A DNA stretch of 64,000 bases from Cyanophora paradoxa (GCA_004431415.1 QPMI01000530.1:124001-188000); one strand, 5' to 3'; positions 38,726 to 51,169 are shown, counted from the stretch's first letter. The notes: generated by a model not told the origin, from the sequence alone. Translations and numbers: made by a program.

Positions 38726-41700
38726 ATGCCTCGCCCTGGAAACAGAATTGCAAATAAGATAAGAGAAGAGATCATTGGTTACATTACCCAGGGTAGTGTC
38801 CATGGAATTCTGAGCGAGGAGCAAGTGAATTACTTTTTGGAAAGGACGATCAACCGCAGGCTCCGCTTGCAATCATTGATTGATATTCGCGATACTCTCA
38901 ATGGTATCATCAATCCTCGTGTGGTCCGCAAGCAAGAGAAGAAGGAGAAGAGGGCTGAGAGAGCCGCTAAGAATGTTGAGAAGCAAAACAAGAAAGCAGA
39001 GCAAGCGAGGGAGCGGAAGCGATTGACTCCTTTCCAGCAGATGATGGCTAACCTTCGTGAGTTTGTTGAAAACTCACCTGGAAACATGGTCACCCTGAAT
39101 GTGAGACTCTTCCGTGAGTTGCAAGAGGGCGAACAGGCTCCCGCAAATGCGAACAGAGTGACTGAGAATGGTGTGACCTACATCGAATCGAAGAGGCTTC
39201 GGAACAATCGCCCCTTTGGTATCCAGTGTACCAAGGCAGCTTTTCTGAATGCTCTCGGTCTGGTTCAATCCACCTTCAATACGTTCCCATGTGTTGAGGG
39301 GACTGTCATTGCTGAATTTATTGCAGCAGTTATTGAGTTTAACTCGAACAATCAAGATTTCCGCTACCTAAAACTAATTGAGCAAGATACCTACCCTGAT
39401 ATTATGACAATTGAAAGAGTCATCACGACAGATAATGAAGAATACATCCCAAGAAATGAACAAGTCCTCAGAGACAATACAAACGCTCCCATGATTATTT
39501 CGAATTTCATTAAAAACGAAGGGAACCCCCAAGCCACTACATTCAGGGAAATGTTCTTGAAAGGCAACTCATTCAAGGTTGGCAAGTGTGTTTTCGATGT
39601 CCTCATCAAATGGTTTGGAGGAGCATTTGAGAAGGCTAAGACCAAAGGGAAATACAAGCGCATCGATTGGTCTTACAATGGACTTTTTAAGATGGTAAAT
39701 GGGCGCGACCCTGTTGAAGGAGATGATTGGGGCATTTCTTTCAAGTCCATTTCGGAGAAGGTTCTTGACCCACTGCGCCTAGGCATGGTTACAATTGGAA
39801 AGGACGACAGGACCCCTGTCCCTGAACTGACTTTCCTGCCAAGACCAGGAACACACACTTGACCCCTTCTGTTGCATATGTGAAGATTGAGAATGGTCAC
39901 ATGTATTTGTTAAATCACAATATTAAGGCTCTCACACAGTCCTTCAATGGCTCCAAGCCAAAAGATACCAATGTTCCACTCAGTTCTCGTTACAAGATTA
40001 TAAAGCAAAGAAGGTTCAAGGAGTTTGCCACAAATCCCGATGACATTCTGAGAATTGTCAGGTCTGACAATCCAAAGAACCAATCGAGCATTCGAATCTG
40101 CTATGGTGGTTCACTGGATGAACTACTCAGAGAGTTCATTGTGGTGCATAATTATCAGGTCCAACCTGGGTTCTCCCAAATCGGAAAGGCAACCCATATT
40201 CGTTTCACTATTGACGATAAGGATGTTGTCGTGACCCACCTGGTAACGATACAGATGTGGAAACAGCTTTCGAGATTAGCTTCAAGAATGCTGAGTACAG
40301 AGATAAATTCGAGAAACTAAATCTGGATATGTATAGGTCTCTAATCAACACTTCCAACAAGAGTACTTACAATGAGCAAACCATAAATGCATTCAAGAAT
40401 GGAGTGCAGACTGCCCTTCGTGGTCTCTTTGATGTGGATGAGGAGACCTTTGATGAAATTCGCTATAACACAGATATTTACGAGTTCGATATGTGCAAAG
40501 CATACCTTACATTGTAGCCTTGATGATCAAATTCGTTCCTGTTCTCAGCAAGTTCGATGTCTTCAAGAGTGTGACAATCACAGATGCAGAGCAAATCGAG
40601 GAATACAGCTTCTATTACGTGAAACTGGACGACAAATACTTTTTCAAAGCCAAAGACAAGAACGGAAAGGAGTACGAAGCAAACACCTACAACAGATACA
40701 AGAGGATGATCATTGATTCCAAGTACAATGTTGTTCCTGGTTTGGTTCTCAAAAAGCATTTCGAGGATTTCAAGGATGACATCTCCATCAAAGCGGTTCT
40801 GCGACCTTACAAACTCATTCCCAACCTTGCAGGCAACACAGTTGCTCGAATCTTAGATAGCGACCTCGATCCTGTTGATAAGAAGCAGATCTTGGTGAGT
40901 GCAATTGGGCAAACTGGAAAGCAACGAAATAGCAGAGTGAAAACCACCATTTTCCACAACAGAGACGATGCGATCGAGTTCCAGAAACAGAACGGAGGGG
41001 AGGTTAAAATTTACCTCTTTGGTGAGACTCTTGCCACTTATGAGGAGACAGAGTTCGTTCTGTGTGAGGAAGAGATGACCGAACCCCATATCTACTATGT
41101 CAATCAGGTAGCAGAAAAGCAGCTCATTGATGGCTTCATGCCATTGTACACTACCCTCTTGTCAATTATGAGGATGTGTATGTATGAGAAGTGTGTCGAA
41201 CTCGCTAAACAGCAAATCCGACCACTCGCTTTGAACACCGATTGTGTTTATGGGATCGCTTATGAACCCATTGCCCAGTGTCATTCGATCGCAATGCCTT
41301 TGAGAATATTGGAAACTTCAGTGTGAAATGCTGCCCCAATTTTTCTAAAAAGTTTTCAGGTGAGAAGAAAGACCTCGAGGCAAAACGAATTCGTTACGGA
41401 AAGTTTGAGAGAGCGACTGACTTTGTGAAAATCGAGAACTACAGTTATACCAAACACTCTGTGGTTGATGAGTATGACACAACCGCGATTTGTGATTTGC
41501 TGGCTACACAAAAACGATGGGTTCTTCTCGGAGTAGTTCCGGGAGTTGGAAAGACTTACATGACAGTTGATTATGGGAAGCGTTTCCAAAATCCCCTCTA
41601 CATTGTTCCCACCAATAAGCGAGTGAAAGAAATGAAAGAGCAAGGATTGAAAAATGTAAAGACAATCTATGATGCCCTTCACCTTAAAATTGATGAGTCA

Positions 41701-42810
41701 AACATGGATGAAATTGTAGGAGGAAATGCCTCTGGTTTGGTAGAATTTGATTGCATTGTTATTGATGAGATCTGTCAGTTTAAGATTGGGGAACTGGCAG
41801 CCTTGGACCACATCATGAATGAGCAGTTCCCAGATAAGGTATACATCGCCACAGGGGACCCGTACCAAAACCCACCCATCCAAGATATGAGTGTTGACCA
41901 AGATGAGTATTACCTCGATATTCTCCATCGCCTGTTCCCCAACGAATTGTTACTCCAAGTGAACAAGCGACATGAGACTGAGGAAGATCGCAGAAAGGTT
42001 GAGCAGATTCGAATCGATTTGTTCGAGAAAGGTTTGAGTGTAAGTGAGGTCCTTGCGAAGTATGGGTTCAAGGTTGTGGACGAATTGGAAAAGACTGATA
42101 TTGGCATTGTTTACACAAACCGCAAGGGTGCAGAGGTGAACCTAGCCCTTCACAAAATGAACTACGGGGATAATGTTTCCATTTATGCTGGCGGCATCAA
42201 AGTTGTTGCAAAGACTCGGATTGCAAAGGGCGGAAAAATAGTTCATAATGGATTTGTCTACAAGATTGTCAAGCTCTCAAAGGACAGTTTCATTATTGCT
42301 GACATTGCCAACAAGAAAGATGAGATCGTTCTCAGCAGGGATGCAGTCAAACATTTCGCCCTGGCTTATGCAAACACATGCCATGTTGTTCAAGGTGATA
42401 CTATTCGCTGCAAAGGGAACAGGGTAGTTGTGTTCGAAACTGGGGCGCCATTTGTGTCAAAGAAGTGGCTCTATGTTGCTCTCACACGAACCACAAGGCT
42501 GGATGATGTCGTTATTTACCATGATAATTTCGAAATGGCTCACTGGAAGGTGTGGAAGAGAGAGAATAACGAGAAAATATCGACTTACAAGGATCAGGAC
42601 CGAGCAGCAAACAGACAATTCGATGAGCATGATTACATCACATGGGATTGGATCAAGCAGCGATATGGGAAGCAGTATGGGCATTGCCTGCGATGCTACA
42701 ATGCCATGGACTTTGAAGATATTTCGGTAGATCGAATTAATAATGCTGTGGCTCACGTTACCAAAAATTGTTTCCTCTCTCATATTAAGTGTAACTGCGC
42801 CGCCCAATAA
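38726..42810 (+). CDS. Palm-domain DNA polymerase fused to SF1 helicase, four frameshifts
   Basis: One long replication gene of about 1,360 residues when read through single-base slips near 39860, 40240, 40505 and 41275. The N-terminus is a Lys/Glu/Arg coiled region. The polymerase-like part has IYEFDMCKAY (motif A-like), KKQILVSAIGQTGK (motif B-like) and LALNTDCVYG (motif C-like). The helicase is clear: Walker A LLGVVPGVGKTYM, Walker B CIVIDEICQF, motif III YIATGDPYQNPP, motif VI YVALTRTTRLDDVV. The C-terminus has HCLRCYNAMDFEDISVDRIN followed by NC..(n)..CNC, an HNH/zinc-like block. It replaces the PolB plus D5 pair of the outer element. Polymerase class (B or TV-Pol-like) is not settled by eye. 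Confidence 0.78.
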
Positions 42811-43870
42811 TGGATAGTGTATTATCATTCAAAAAGTATAGGCAGAAACTGATTAATGAAAAAGTGAGTTTTGATGAAAAAGAGTTGAAAAAGAAATTCA
42901 AAAACTCAGAACTCCAGCAAATCTACAAGAAACCAAGGAAACCCAAATCGTTTCTTCGCATAGTGGCAAAGCCTAGATCGTTTCAAATCGATATAACATA
43001 TTTCAGAGGGTTTCAGACTGCCAACAATGGCATTTTCAAAATGCTTAGTTTCGTAGACATACTTAGTCGCAAAGGATTTGTTTATCCTTTTAAAAACAGC
43101 AGTGAGATCCCGAGCATTTTAAATAGGTTCAAGCAAGAAGCAGGCAAAGTTAATGCTCTCTCTGGGGATAATGAGTTCTCCCAAGCAGTATACCGAAATT
43201 GGTGCAGTGAACATGGTGTGATGCTTTACACAGATGTGGCAAAGGATGACCACATCACAGTAGGAGATAAACTGGGATTATTGATAGGTTCACTAGGACT
43301 TTCAAACAGTATCTCAGAAAAACGATGACAGCAAAGGGAACCACGAAATGGATCGATCTACTTAGTGATGTTATTGACTTGTATAATAGCAGTCCCCATT
43401 CGGCATTGAAAAATGACTCACCGAATGCAGTGTATACAAATGAAGATAAACAGTTATTTATTTACATGAGAGATACTGTTCACAACAATCGTGTAAAGGA
43501 GGCTGATACTAATCAAGTGAAACCAGGAGACACAGTTCGAGTTTTGCAACCAAAGGGGTTATTTGAAAAAGAAGGTGCGCAATTCAGTCAGAAGGTCTAC
43601 ACTGTTGCAAAGGCTGATAGGAATCGTTTCAAAGTGCTTGAAGATAATGATGGTGAGGAAACGAAAGAAGTGAAGAGGAGATTTAAGAAGCAAGAATTGC
43701 AAAAGGTGAATAAAGATGATATCATAAAGATCCCATCGCAAAAAAGAATTCAGCAGGTTAATAAGACGAATAAAGTGAATCGATTGGTAGCAAAGGAAGG
43801 CATAAAACCCAATCGAAGTAATGTTGTAAGGAGAAGATACAATCTGAGAAGTGGTTTAACGAAACGCTAA
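42810..43870 (+). CDS. rve-family integrase, inner element, one frameshift
   Basis: About 350 residues. The basic N-terminal region leads to the catalytic core: Asp61 in SFQIDITYFRGF, Asp120 in LSGDNEFSQ and, after a slip near 43270, GIIDRFTRTFKQYLRK, where the third acidic residue appears as Asp rather than the usual Glu. The second frame continues with WIDLLSDVIDLYNSSPHSAL and a basic C-terminal domain with an SH3-like strand set (VKPGDTVRVL, KVYTVAKADRNRFKVLE). The gene directly follows the polymerase-helicase, and its TAA lies inside the right TIR. It should have made the GAGCTC duplication. Confidence 0.85.
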
Positions 43871-44270
43871 ATCATGGGAGACACGGCGGATAAAAAGGAA
43901 ATAACTTCGATTAAATATAATTAATCGAGATTATGATATAACTTCGATAAATAAGATTTAAGATATAACTTCGATTAATTCGATTTTTGTTACTGAGGCT
44001 TACTGAGATTTAGTGAGATTTGGAATTGGGTTACTGTGAATGGTTTGTTTTTCTTGGGAATTGTTTTGGAGACATGGCGCATAAAAAAGATATAACTTCG
44101 ATAAGATATAATTAATCGAGATTATGATATAACTTCGATTAATTCAATTTTTGTTACTGAGGCTTACTGAGATTTACTGATATTCAAGATTGGGTTACTG
44201 GGAATGGTTTGTTTTCTGATTTGTTTTTGATTTTTTCGCGGGTATTTTTTTGGAGACACGGCGCAGTGCT
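43868..44270. repeat. Right TIR of the inner element (403 bp, internally duplicated)
   Basis: Inverted relative to the left TIR but longer: the core unit (from GCCGTGTCTCC through the TCGAAGTTATATC motifs) is present twice in tandem, the inner copy matching the left TIR to TAAATCATGGGAGACACGG and the outer copy ending CAGTGCT. The junction between the copies carries GGAGACATGGCGC, a variant of the terminal GGAGACACGGCGC. The integrase stop codon is the first TIR trinucleotide. Confidence 0.9.
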
Positions 44271-44276
44271 GAGCTC
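44271..44276. repeat. Right target-site duplication of the inner element (GAGCTC)
   Basis: Second copy of GAGCTC, directly after the terminal CAGTGCT of the inner element. Confidence 0.9.
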
Positions 44277-47200
44277 AGGGCAAACAGAACACGGGTTTAA
44301 GAATTTATAATGAGGGCAGCACCACAAAAACAGAGGTTCCCCAAGTATTACAAGTGGGCCATTTCCAGAACACGAATCAAGTCTGTTCAACTAATGATGT
44401 ATACCCCAAGGATATTACATATGACTTTGCGAGGAATGAACCGTTTGGGTTTTTTACTCCAAATGATGTCCACCAGAAAAAGCCATCAATTACCATCAAC
44501 AGCAGCCCCACTCAACCAGTAGCAATCCATTTACACCCTGATCTTGTCGAAATGGATAGGCACCTTTTACCTTTGGTCACAAACACCAAAGACCTTGGAA
44601 TCAGGACGAGGCAGTGGCGAAATATCCATGGAAGCAATGTGTATGCCAATGGTGAAAAGCTTGTCAGTGAGAAAACTATAAGGGAAATCTTTGAGCATTA
44701 CGGTCCTGTTCCTGTCCCCTTTCCGCTTCCGTGGGATCCACCTGACCTGACACCAAAGAAGCAACCTGGGAGGGAATACACAGCAGAGGAAAATGTAGCC
44801 TTTGGGCAGCACATAGTTAGCTGGGAAAAAGTCAGAAACAAACCAGTATTTACAGATTACAAACAACCAGCTGAGGAGCTTTTATCACCAGATGTAAATG
44901 TTATACCTCTTGAAGATAGGCGATTTGAAGAGGATAATGTCTTACCAGATGGTTTCGACCCAAATCTTGTAACTTATGATCGCTACGAGCCTTACGACGA
45001 GCAGCTGTTACCTGATGGATTCGCTCCCGATCTATTTGATTTTATCATTAATTGGGAAGACATCCGAAATAAACCTGAAACATATCCTCCTGATCCCCAT
45101 ACTCACGATTGGGATGAAATAGATAATAAACCGGATAGATTTCCACCAGAAGACCATAGACATGATTGGGACGAAATCGATAATAAACCAGAAAGATTTC
45201 CACCAGAAGACCATAGACATGATTGGGATGACATTGACGGAATACCAGAACAGTTCCCACCAGAAGACCATAGGCATAATTGGGACGAAATAGATGAACA
45301 ACCCACATTCGCATCAGCAGGCAATATGTTGACAGACTTTCCACTTGGTGTAAGTCTTTATAGAAATATTAACATAGAAGAAAGATTACAATTAAATGAC
45401 CACTACCTTAATCGCATGGGAATAGAAGCAGGCACAGGAATGGAAGCCGAATTATACATTAGACCACCCAGAAGAGATGGTATTTTACCAATTAGTGGTA
45501 ATTTTGGTCTGTATGAGACGAAACCCGGAATTTATTTAACAAGCTTCTACCCTGAGGATATCCCGATGACGAATATATTACCTCCGATACCGTCACTTCC
45601 ATTAGATCCAAATAGTTATGATAACAAAGACGCAGCAATACAAATTAATGTTACAGATGTAAGCGATTTTGACCAATCGAGACCGAAATTAGTATTTAGT
45701 CGGCAGCGTCTTTTACCAAATACTTTTATAGGAGATCGTGATGATTATAGACGATGTGAGATAGCATGGATAAAAACGAAATATAACGGTGGGGTCGGTG
45801 AAGGTTTATTAGAAATCAATCAAAGAGCAAGCGCCAAAAATATACACAATGAAGATATTTCGAGAGTGGTAACAGAAGATTACCTAACGGCTGTTATTCT
45901 CGTTAATTTCGTAACTCTTGCGATGCTTGGAAATTATGTAACAAAACCTGAGCTTGCCGCGGAATTATCAAAATATCTTCCGCTTGTTGGTGGGACAATC
46001 ACAGGAGACCTTACGGTAAATAGTAATATTTACAGTAGCAATATAGAGACGAGTAATTTAAAAGTGAATGGAATTCTAACAATTGGCTCAGCTAATGTAA
46101 ACACATTGCAAGAATTTAACAAAGATTACTACCGCATCACAGCAAGCAATGACCCCGCTTCTAATATTCCAAATTGTCTTTTTGCATGGAAAGCATCAGG
46201 TGTTCACGGTGAATCCGCGTTCAATTCTAATCTTTTCAATAGAGTCCCAAATGCTTTGATTCCATCAATAAAAGTGGCTTTTGGAAACAGTTCTTATTTT
46301 ACATCAAATACAGAAATCAATAACCAATTCACTATAACAACTCCTTCCGTAGACAGTATGGCTGCATTTTCCTATCCGCATGCAACAATAGATTGGTCAT
46401 CAGGATTAACATACTTTGCGATAGGTAAATACAACCAGTCACCCAGTGTTGTTGATCATCTACGAATAATGAGGACAGAATCACCAAACAGAACTGTTCA
46501 ATATGGTATCAAGTCAAATACAATACTTGGAATGACAAGTTTTGTAATATCGGGAGCGCTACAAGCGACCCTTCTATCACTGTTCCTTCTATGCTAAATA
46601 AATGGTATTACACAGACCAAACAATCACCTCCGATTCTTATACAGTAGGTTTGAATGGTGTAGATATCCAAACTGTCACAGGGACTAATTATTTGCCTAA
46701 TTCCAGAGTAAACTTTTTTGGACTTGGACTGACTGTTGGAGGTAGTATTGCCGAAATTATAGTATTCAACAGAGCATTGACAAATGATGAAAAACGTGAT
46801 GTGAGGTATTATATTCAACAAATGTATGGGTTTCCAATTACTCAACCTCTGACATTTTACAGGGGGTTAAAGATCACATCACCTGAGACAGTGATTGATA
46901 ATCTTACTGTTACAAGTAATGCTAATCTTCCTCATCATCCAACATCAAATGTGGTTCAAGGTTGGATACAAAACCACACACACACGAAAGCGCAAATTAC
47001 AGATTTTCCCCATACTCACACCAAAGATCAGATCACAGACTTTGCGCACACTCACACCAAAGATCAGATCACAGATTTTGCCCATACTCATACAAAAGAT
47101 CAGATCACAGATTTTGCCCATACTCATTTATGGGAGCATATCACAAATCCTCCATTAACCTTCCCACCTGATTCACATACTCATGATTATTCCGAAATCA

Positions 47201-50200
47201 CAAACTCTAACCACAGGCACCCATGGAGTCAAATAGATGAAAAACCACGTTTTGCATCGGCAGGTAATTTAGTAAATGGTGATGGATTTTATGGGGTTAG
47301 TTTCTTTCAGAGTGATACTATCGCTGAAAGATTACAATTAAGTGAATATTACCTGAATCGCAAAGGAATAGATGCGGGAACAACTATGGAAGGCGAATTA
47401 TACATTAAACAACCTTCAAGAATACAAATGATTTCAGCAGGTGGGGTGGGAGTTATAGATACCAAACCAGGTCTGTTTTTGACAAGTTATTATAATGAAG
47501 ATATCCCATTAACAGCAGGTTTACCTCCACTTCCATTAGATCCAGTGAGTTATGATGATAAAGACGCCATTTTACAAGTGAATGTAACAGATGTAAGCGC
47601 AACCGATGGATCAAGACCGAAAATCATATTTAGTCGCTCCAAATTCAATTATGCACCACTTGTGGGACAACCAAAAGATGATTTCGGGAAATGTGAGATG
47701 GCGTGGATCAAAACATTAGCAGGTGGCGCCTTAGAAGTCAATCAGAGAATGGCGGCGAAAAACTTACACAATGAAACCCTTTCAGGTATTGTTACAGATG
47801 ATTACCTTGAAAGCAAAAATTATGTAGATGATACAGAACTTGCAGCAATTCGTGAAGATTATGTGACAAAACCAGAACTTCAAGAATATGTGACTGAACC
47901 TGAACTTAATGTAGCATTATCTAATTATCTACCACTCAAAGGTGGAACCATCACGAGCAACTTGGTTGTGACAAGCAACCTTACAGTTGGAGGAAAAATA
48001 CAAATGGGAACCGGAAGCTATTTAGAATCTTATCGTGAAAATAAATATCGAATCACTTCCAATTTTGATCCAGCTTCTAATATTTCAAATTGTCTTTTTG
48101 CATGGAAAGCCTCAGGTGTTCACGGTGAATCCGCGTTCAATTCTAATCTTTTCAATAGAGTCCCAAATGCTTTGATTCCATCAATAAAAGTGGCTTTTGG
48201 AAACAGTTCTTATTTTACATCAAATACAGAAATCAATAACCAATTCACTATAACAACTCCTTCCGTAGACAGTATGGCTGCATTTTCCTATCCGCATGTA
48301 ACAATAGATTGGTCATTAGGATTCACATACTTTGCGATAGGTAAATACAACCAGTCACCAAGTGTTGTTGATCATCTACGGATAATGAGGACAGAATCAC
48401 CAAACAGAACTGTTTATTATGGTATCAAGTCAAATACAACACTTGGAATGACAAGTTTTGTAATATCGGGAGCGCTACAAGCGACCCCTTCTATCACTGT
48501 TCCTTCTATGCTAAATAAATGGTATTACATAGACCAGACAATCACCTCCGATTCTTATACAGTAGGTTTGAATGGTGTAGATATCCAAACTGTTACAGGG
48601 ACTAATTATTTGCCTAATTCCAGAGTAAACTTTTTTGGACTTGGACTGACTGTTGGAGGTAGCATTGCTGAAATTATTTTATTCAACAGAGCATTGACAA
48701 ATGATGAAAAACGTGATGTGAGGTATTATATTCAACAAATGTATGGTTTTCCAATTACTCAACCAATCTTAACTCGGGAAACTCTTAATATTGTAGGAAA
48801 AGACAGATTAACACTTAGCAATTTGGAGATACCCACACACAATCACACAAAAGATCAGATCACAGATTTTGCCCACACACATTCCCGATTAGAGATACCC
48901 GATTTTGCACACGTTCACACAAAAGCTGAGATTTCAGATTTTGACCACACACACACATGGAATAGTATCACAGATAAGCCTTTAACATTTACACCTTCAC
49001 CACATCCACATTTATGGAGTCATATTACGGATAGACCCACCTTATCAGCAGTTGCAACAAGCGGAAATTACGATGATCTGATAAATAAACCAACATACAC
49101 TTCACCGACAAATTTTGATGCTACAAGTGGTATTTCCACAGACCGCACAGGAGATTGGAGAAATTATAGTGGGCAACCATTAACAAATACAGACACTTCG
49201 ACATTCACATGGCCCGATAACAATTTGGATTGTAGTAGCTGTAAGATGTATTGGAATGTTCCAACAGGAATGAAATCATGTTATATCTATTATACGTGTC
49301 AGTATGACAGTAGATACTTTGATGTTGTTGGAATTAAACCATCAACCGATACTTATACTCGTTTACGAGTAAATGCCTATGCTCCTGGATATAATTTTGC
49401 AGAAGATTTTAAACAGTTTGCTGCAATAAATTGTGAAGGACTTGTTAAAGTTGGTGTTCAAGGAAGGATAGGAAGAATTTATCTTCCAGGTCCGATTACT
49501 GTTGGATGGAGCAAAAACCCCGCTATATCGTCACACAGTGGTTACTTCCATTGGGATAATATATACGGAAAGCCAACAGCTTCTACGACTGTCGGTCCTC
49601 ACTCTCACACAAAATCAGATATCACAGATTTTGCACATTCACACACAAAGGCAAATATCACAGATTTCGCACACACTCACACTAAATCAGAAATCACGGA
49701 TTTCCCAATCTTAGACCCATTTGTAGCCAATACGATCACAGGTAACACAATTACAGCCAACAATACCATGTATGTGGGATCCGGTCAAATTTACCAACCA
49801 GACTCTCCTTTATTCTACGAACAGTGGTTCTTCCACAATTCCGCAAATATTTACGATAAAACGTTATTATGTCGGGGAAATGCTTACGCAAGGGCATACT
49901 ATGCGATGGATGAAACAGATAATACAAAGATCGCAAAACTTGTTTCAGAACAACGGGTCAATAAAGACCAGTATATACAAACAGGGAGTTTCTCAAAATC
50001 TTTAACAATCACAGGTCCAGGTCATTGGGGATTTCCACAGGTTGTCACATTCCCAAAAGCATTTGCGGCAGCCCCAGAAGTGGTTCTCAATCTTAAACAA
50101 GGGTATAATGGTGGTTCATATGTATTGGTATATGGTGTCACAAGTTCCACAACAACAACATTTACTATTCATGCAACAATTTCGGCAAATAGAGAATACA

Positions 50201-50265
50201 ATGAAAGCATTGGACTTTTCCACTATCAAATGACTTATATTGCAACAGGGAAGATGGTAGCATAG
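44277..50265 (+). CDS. Giant fibre gene, 3' part: HxH repeats, LamG-like and H-type lectin-like domains
   Basis: Continues the frame opened at 32307. Order: a linker; three to four ~21-residue repeats of the DWDEIDNKPERFPPEDHRH type (45055-45300); a globular module (FASAGN to NYVTKPEL); a LamG-like domain (46157-46847, ending AEIIVFNRALTNDEKRDVRY); phage-fibre-like HTHTKDQITDFA repeats (46975-47130); a second copy of the globular module; a second LamG-like domain (48073-48764); more HTHxxxxITDF repeats (48835-48960 and 49597-49705); and an H-type-lectin-like end (VVTFPKAFAAAPEVVLNL). One missing C at 46569-46571 (CCC; the sister repeat has CCCC at 48485-48488) breaks the frame. Whole protein about 2,100 residues; probably the host-binding fibre. 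Confidence 0.85.
46157..46847 (+). repeat. Near-identical LamG-coding direct repeat, copy 1 (copy 2 at 48073-48764)
   Basis: 691 bp here against 692 bp at 48073-48764, with only scattered substitutions visible, most of them single bases. The length difference is one C in the GCGACCC(C)TTCT run. The repeat unit encodes the whole LamG-like domain. High nucleotide identity inside a divergent protein suggests recent duplication or gene conversion. Confidence 0.92.
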
Positions 50266-50305
50266 ATATTCGTTTATTTTTCTATCCTTCTTAGTAAAAG
50301 AAGCA

Positions 50306-51150
50306 ATGGGTGAATACAATCGAGTCCAATTACCAGTTTACGCATTGGGGGCGCCCGCGGTTCACTTTCGACAACACGAAGTGTCTGATGAAATTCGTGG
50401 ACTTGAATCCACAGAACGAGCCAATTCTGGTAATGCTTTTGATAAAAACAGCATGATTCGTGTAAAAGAACTACGCGCGGATAAAAATTCGGGTGTGGTA
50501 AAAACAACTCAGCTCCTTGTAACGAATGCGAACTTCAATGCTGTTATAGGGCAGCCGGATTCCTATAGTGTGGACCTTAGAGGGTTTGATTTTGATGGTG
50601 AACGCGCTGCTGCTGTTGTGAGATCAGGAGGAGCAATTATTGGTGGCGGTTGTCGAGTATCAGGAATGCTTAGTTCATCTGTTTCAGTCAATGACATTCC
50701 TGACACTTTACCAGAAAATGAGGATAATCCACAACGAATTCGAATGTATAATCCATGTGGTGCTGAAGCTTGGGCAATGGCGCAGGTTCGTGTTGAGCTA
50801 ACAAATGTCACAGCAACTCAGCCAAATGGAATAGCTGGTGATTGGTATTATCCAAATATTCCAATCCCAGATCCCTTCACGCAATGTGTAGATCACAAAA
50901 TGGTCTGTTAGGTCCAGCCTATACTTTCTATGTTCAGAGTATGGGTCGTGGGAGGGGTTGGGTTCTATTCCAAAATCTTGCTCAACCGGAATCTTTTGAT
51001 TTTTACGCAACAGAAACTGGAAACTACGATGTTCTTATAATTGGATTGAGAACAGACCAAGCAGCATGGGCATCTTCGCGTGGTCTAAATCCAGATAATA
51101 ACTTAAACAACTTCTACGACGATCCATTCCCGAATGATCCCACACCATAA
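50306..51150 (+). CDS. Unknown paralogue A of a tandem pair, one frameshift
   Basis: About 280 residues after one slip near 50900. It contains RGLESTERANSGNAF, RVKELRADKNSGVVKTTQLL and VTNANFNAV, shared almost word for word with the next gene. It is rich in beta-type segments. The C-terminal part (LGPAYTFYVQSMGRGRGWVL, then TETGNYDVLIIGLRTDQ) lies in the shifted frame. It starts 40 bp after the fibre stop and looks co-transcribed with it, which suggests a virion surface or fibre-associated role. No family recognised. Confidence 0.6.
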
Positions 51151-51169
51151 ATATGTTTTGATACATTAA

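Larger units (their letters stand above)
32668..44270. mobile_element. Inner Polinton-like virus, 11.6 kb, nested in the fibre gene
   Basis: Bounded by inverted repeats starting AGCACTGCGCCGTGTCTCC and by the GAGCTC duplication. It encodes an ATPase, MCP, penton-like protein, two unknown proteins, a polymerase-helicase and an integrase. The size is small for a PLV, but the core set is complete. The replication gene and integrase carry frameshifts while the morphogenesis genes are intact. Because it splits a gene of the outer virus, it entered after that virus existed in this form, either in the host genome or during a co-infection. Confidence 0.95.
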
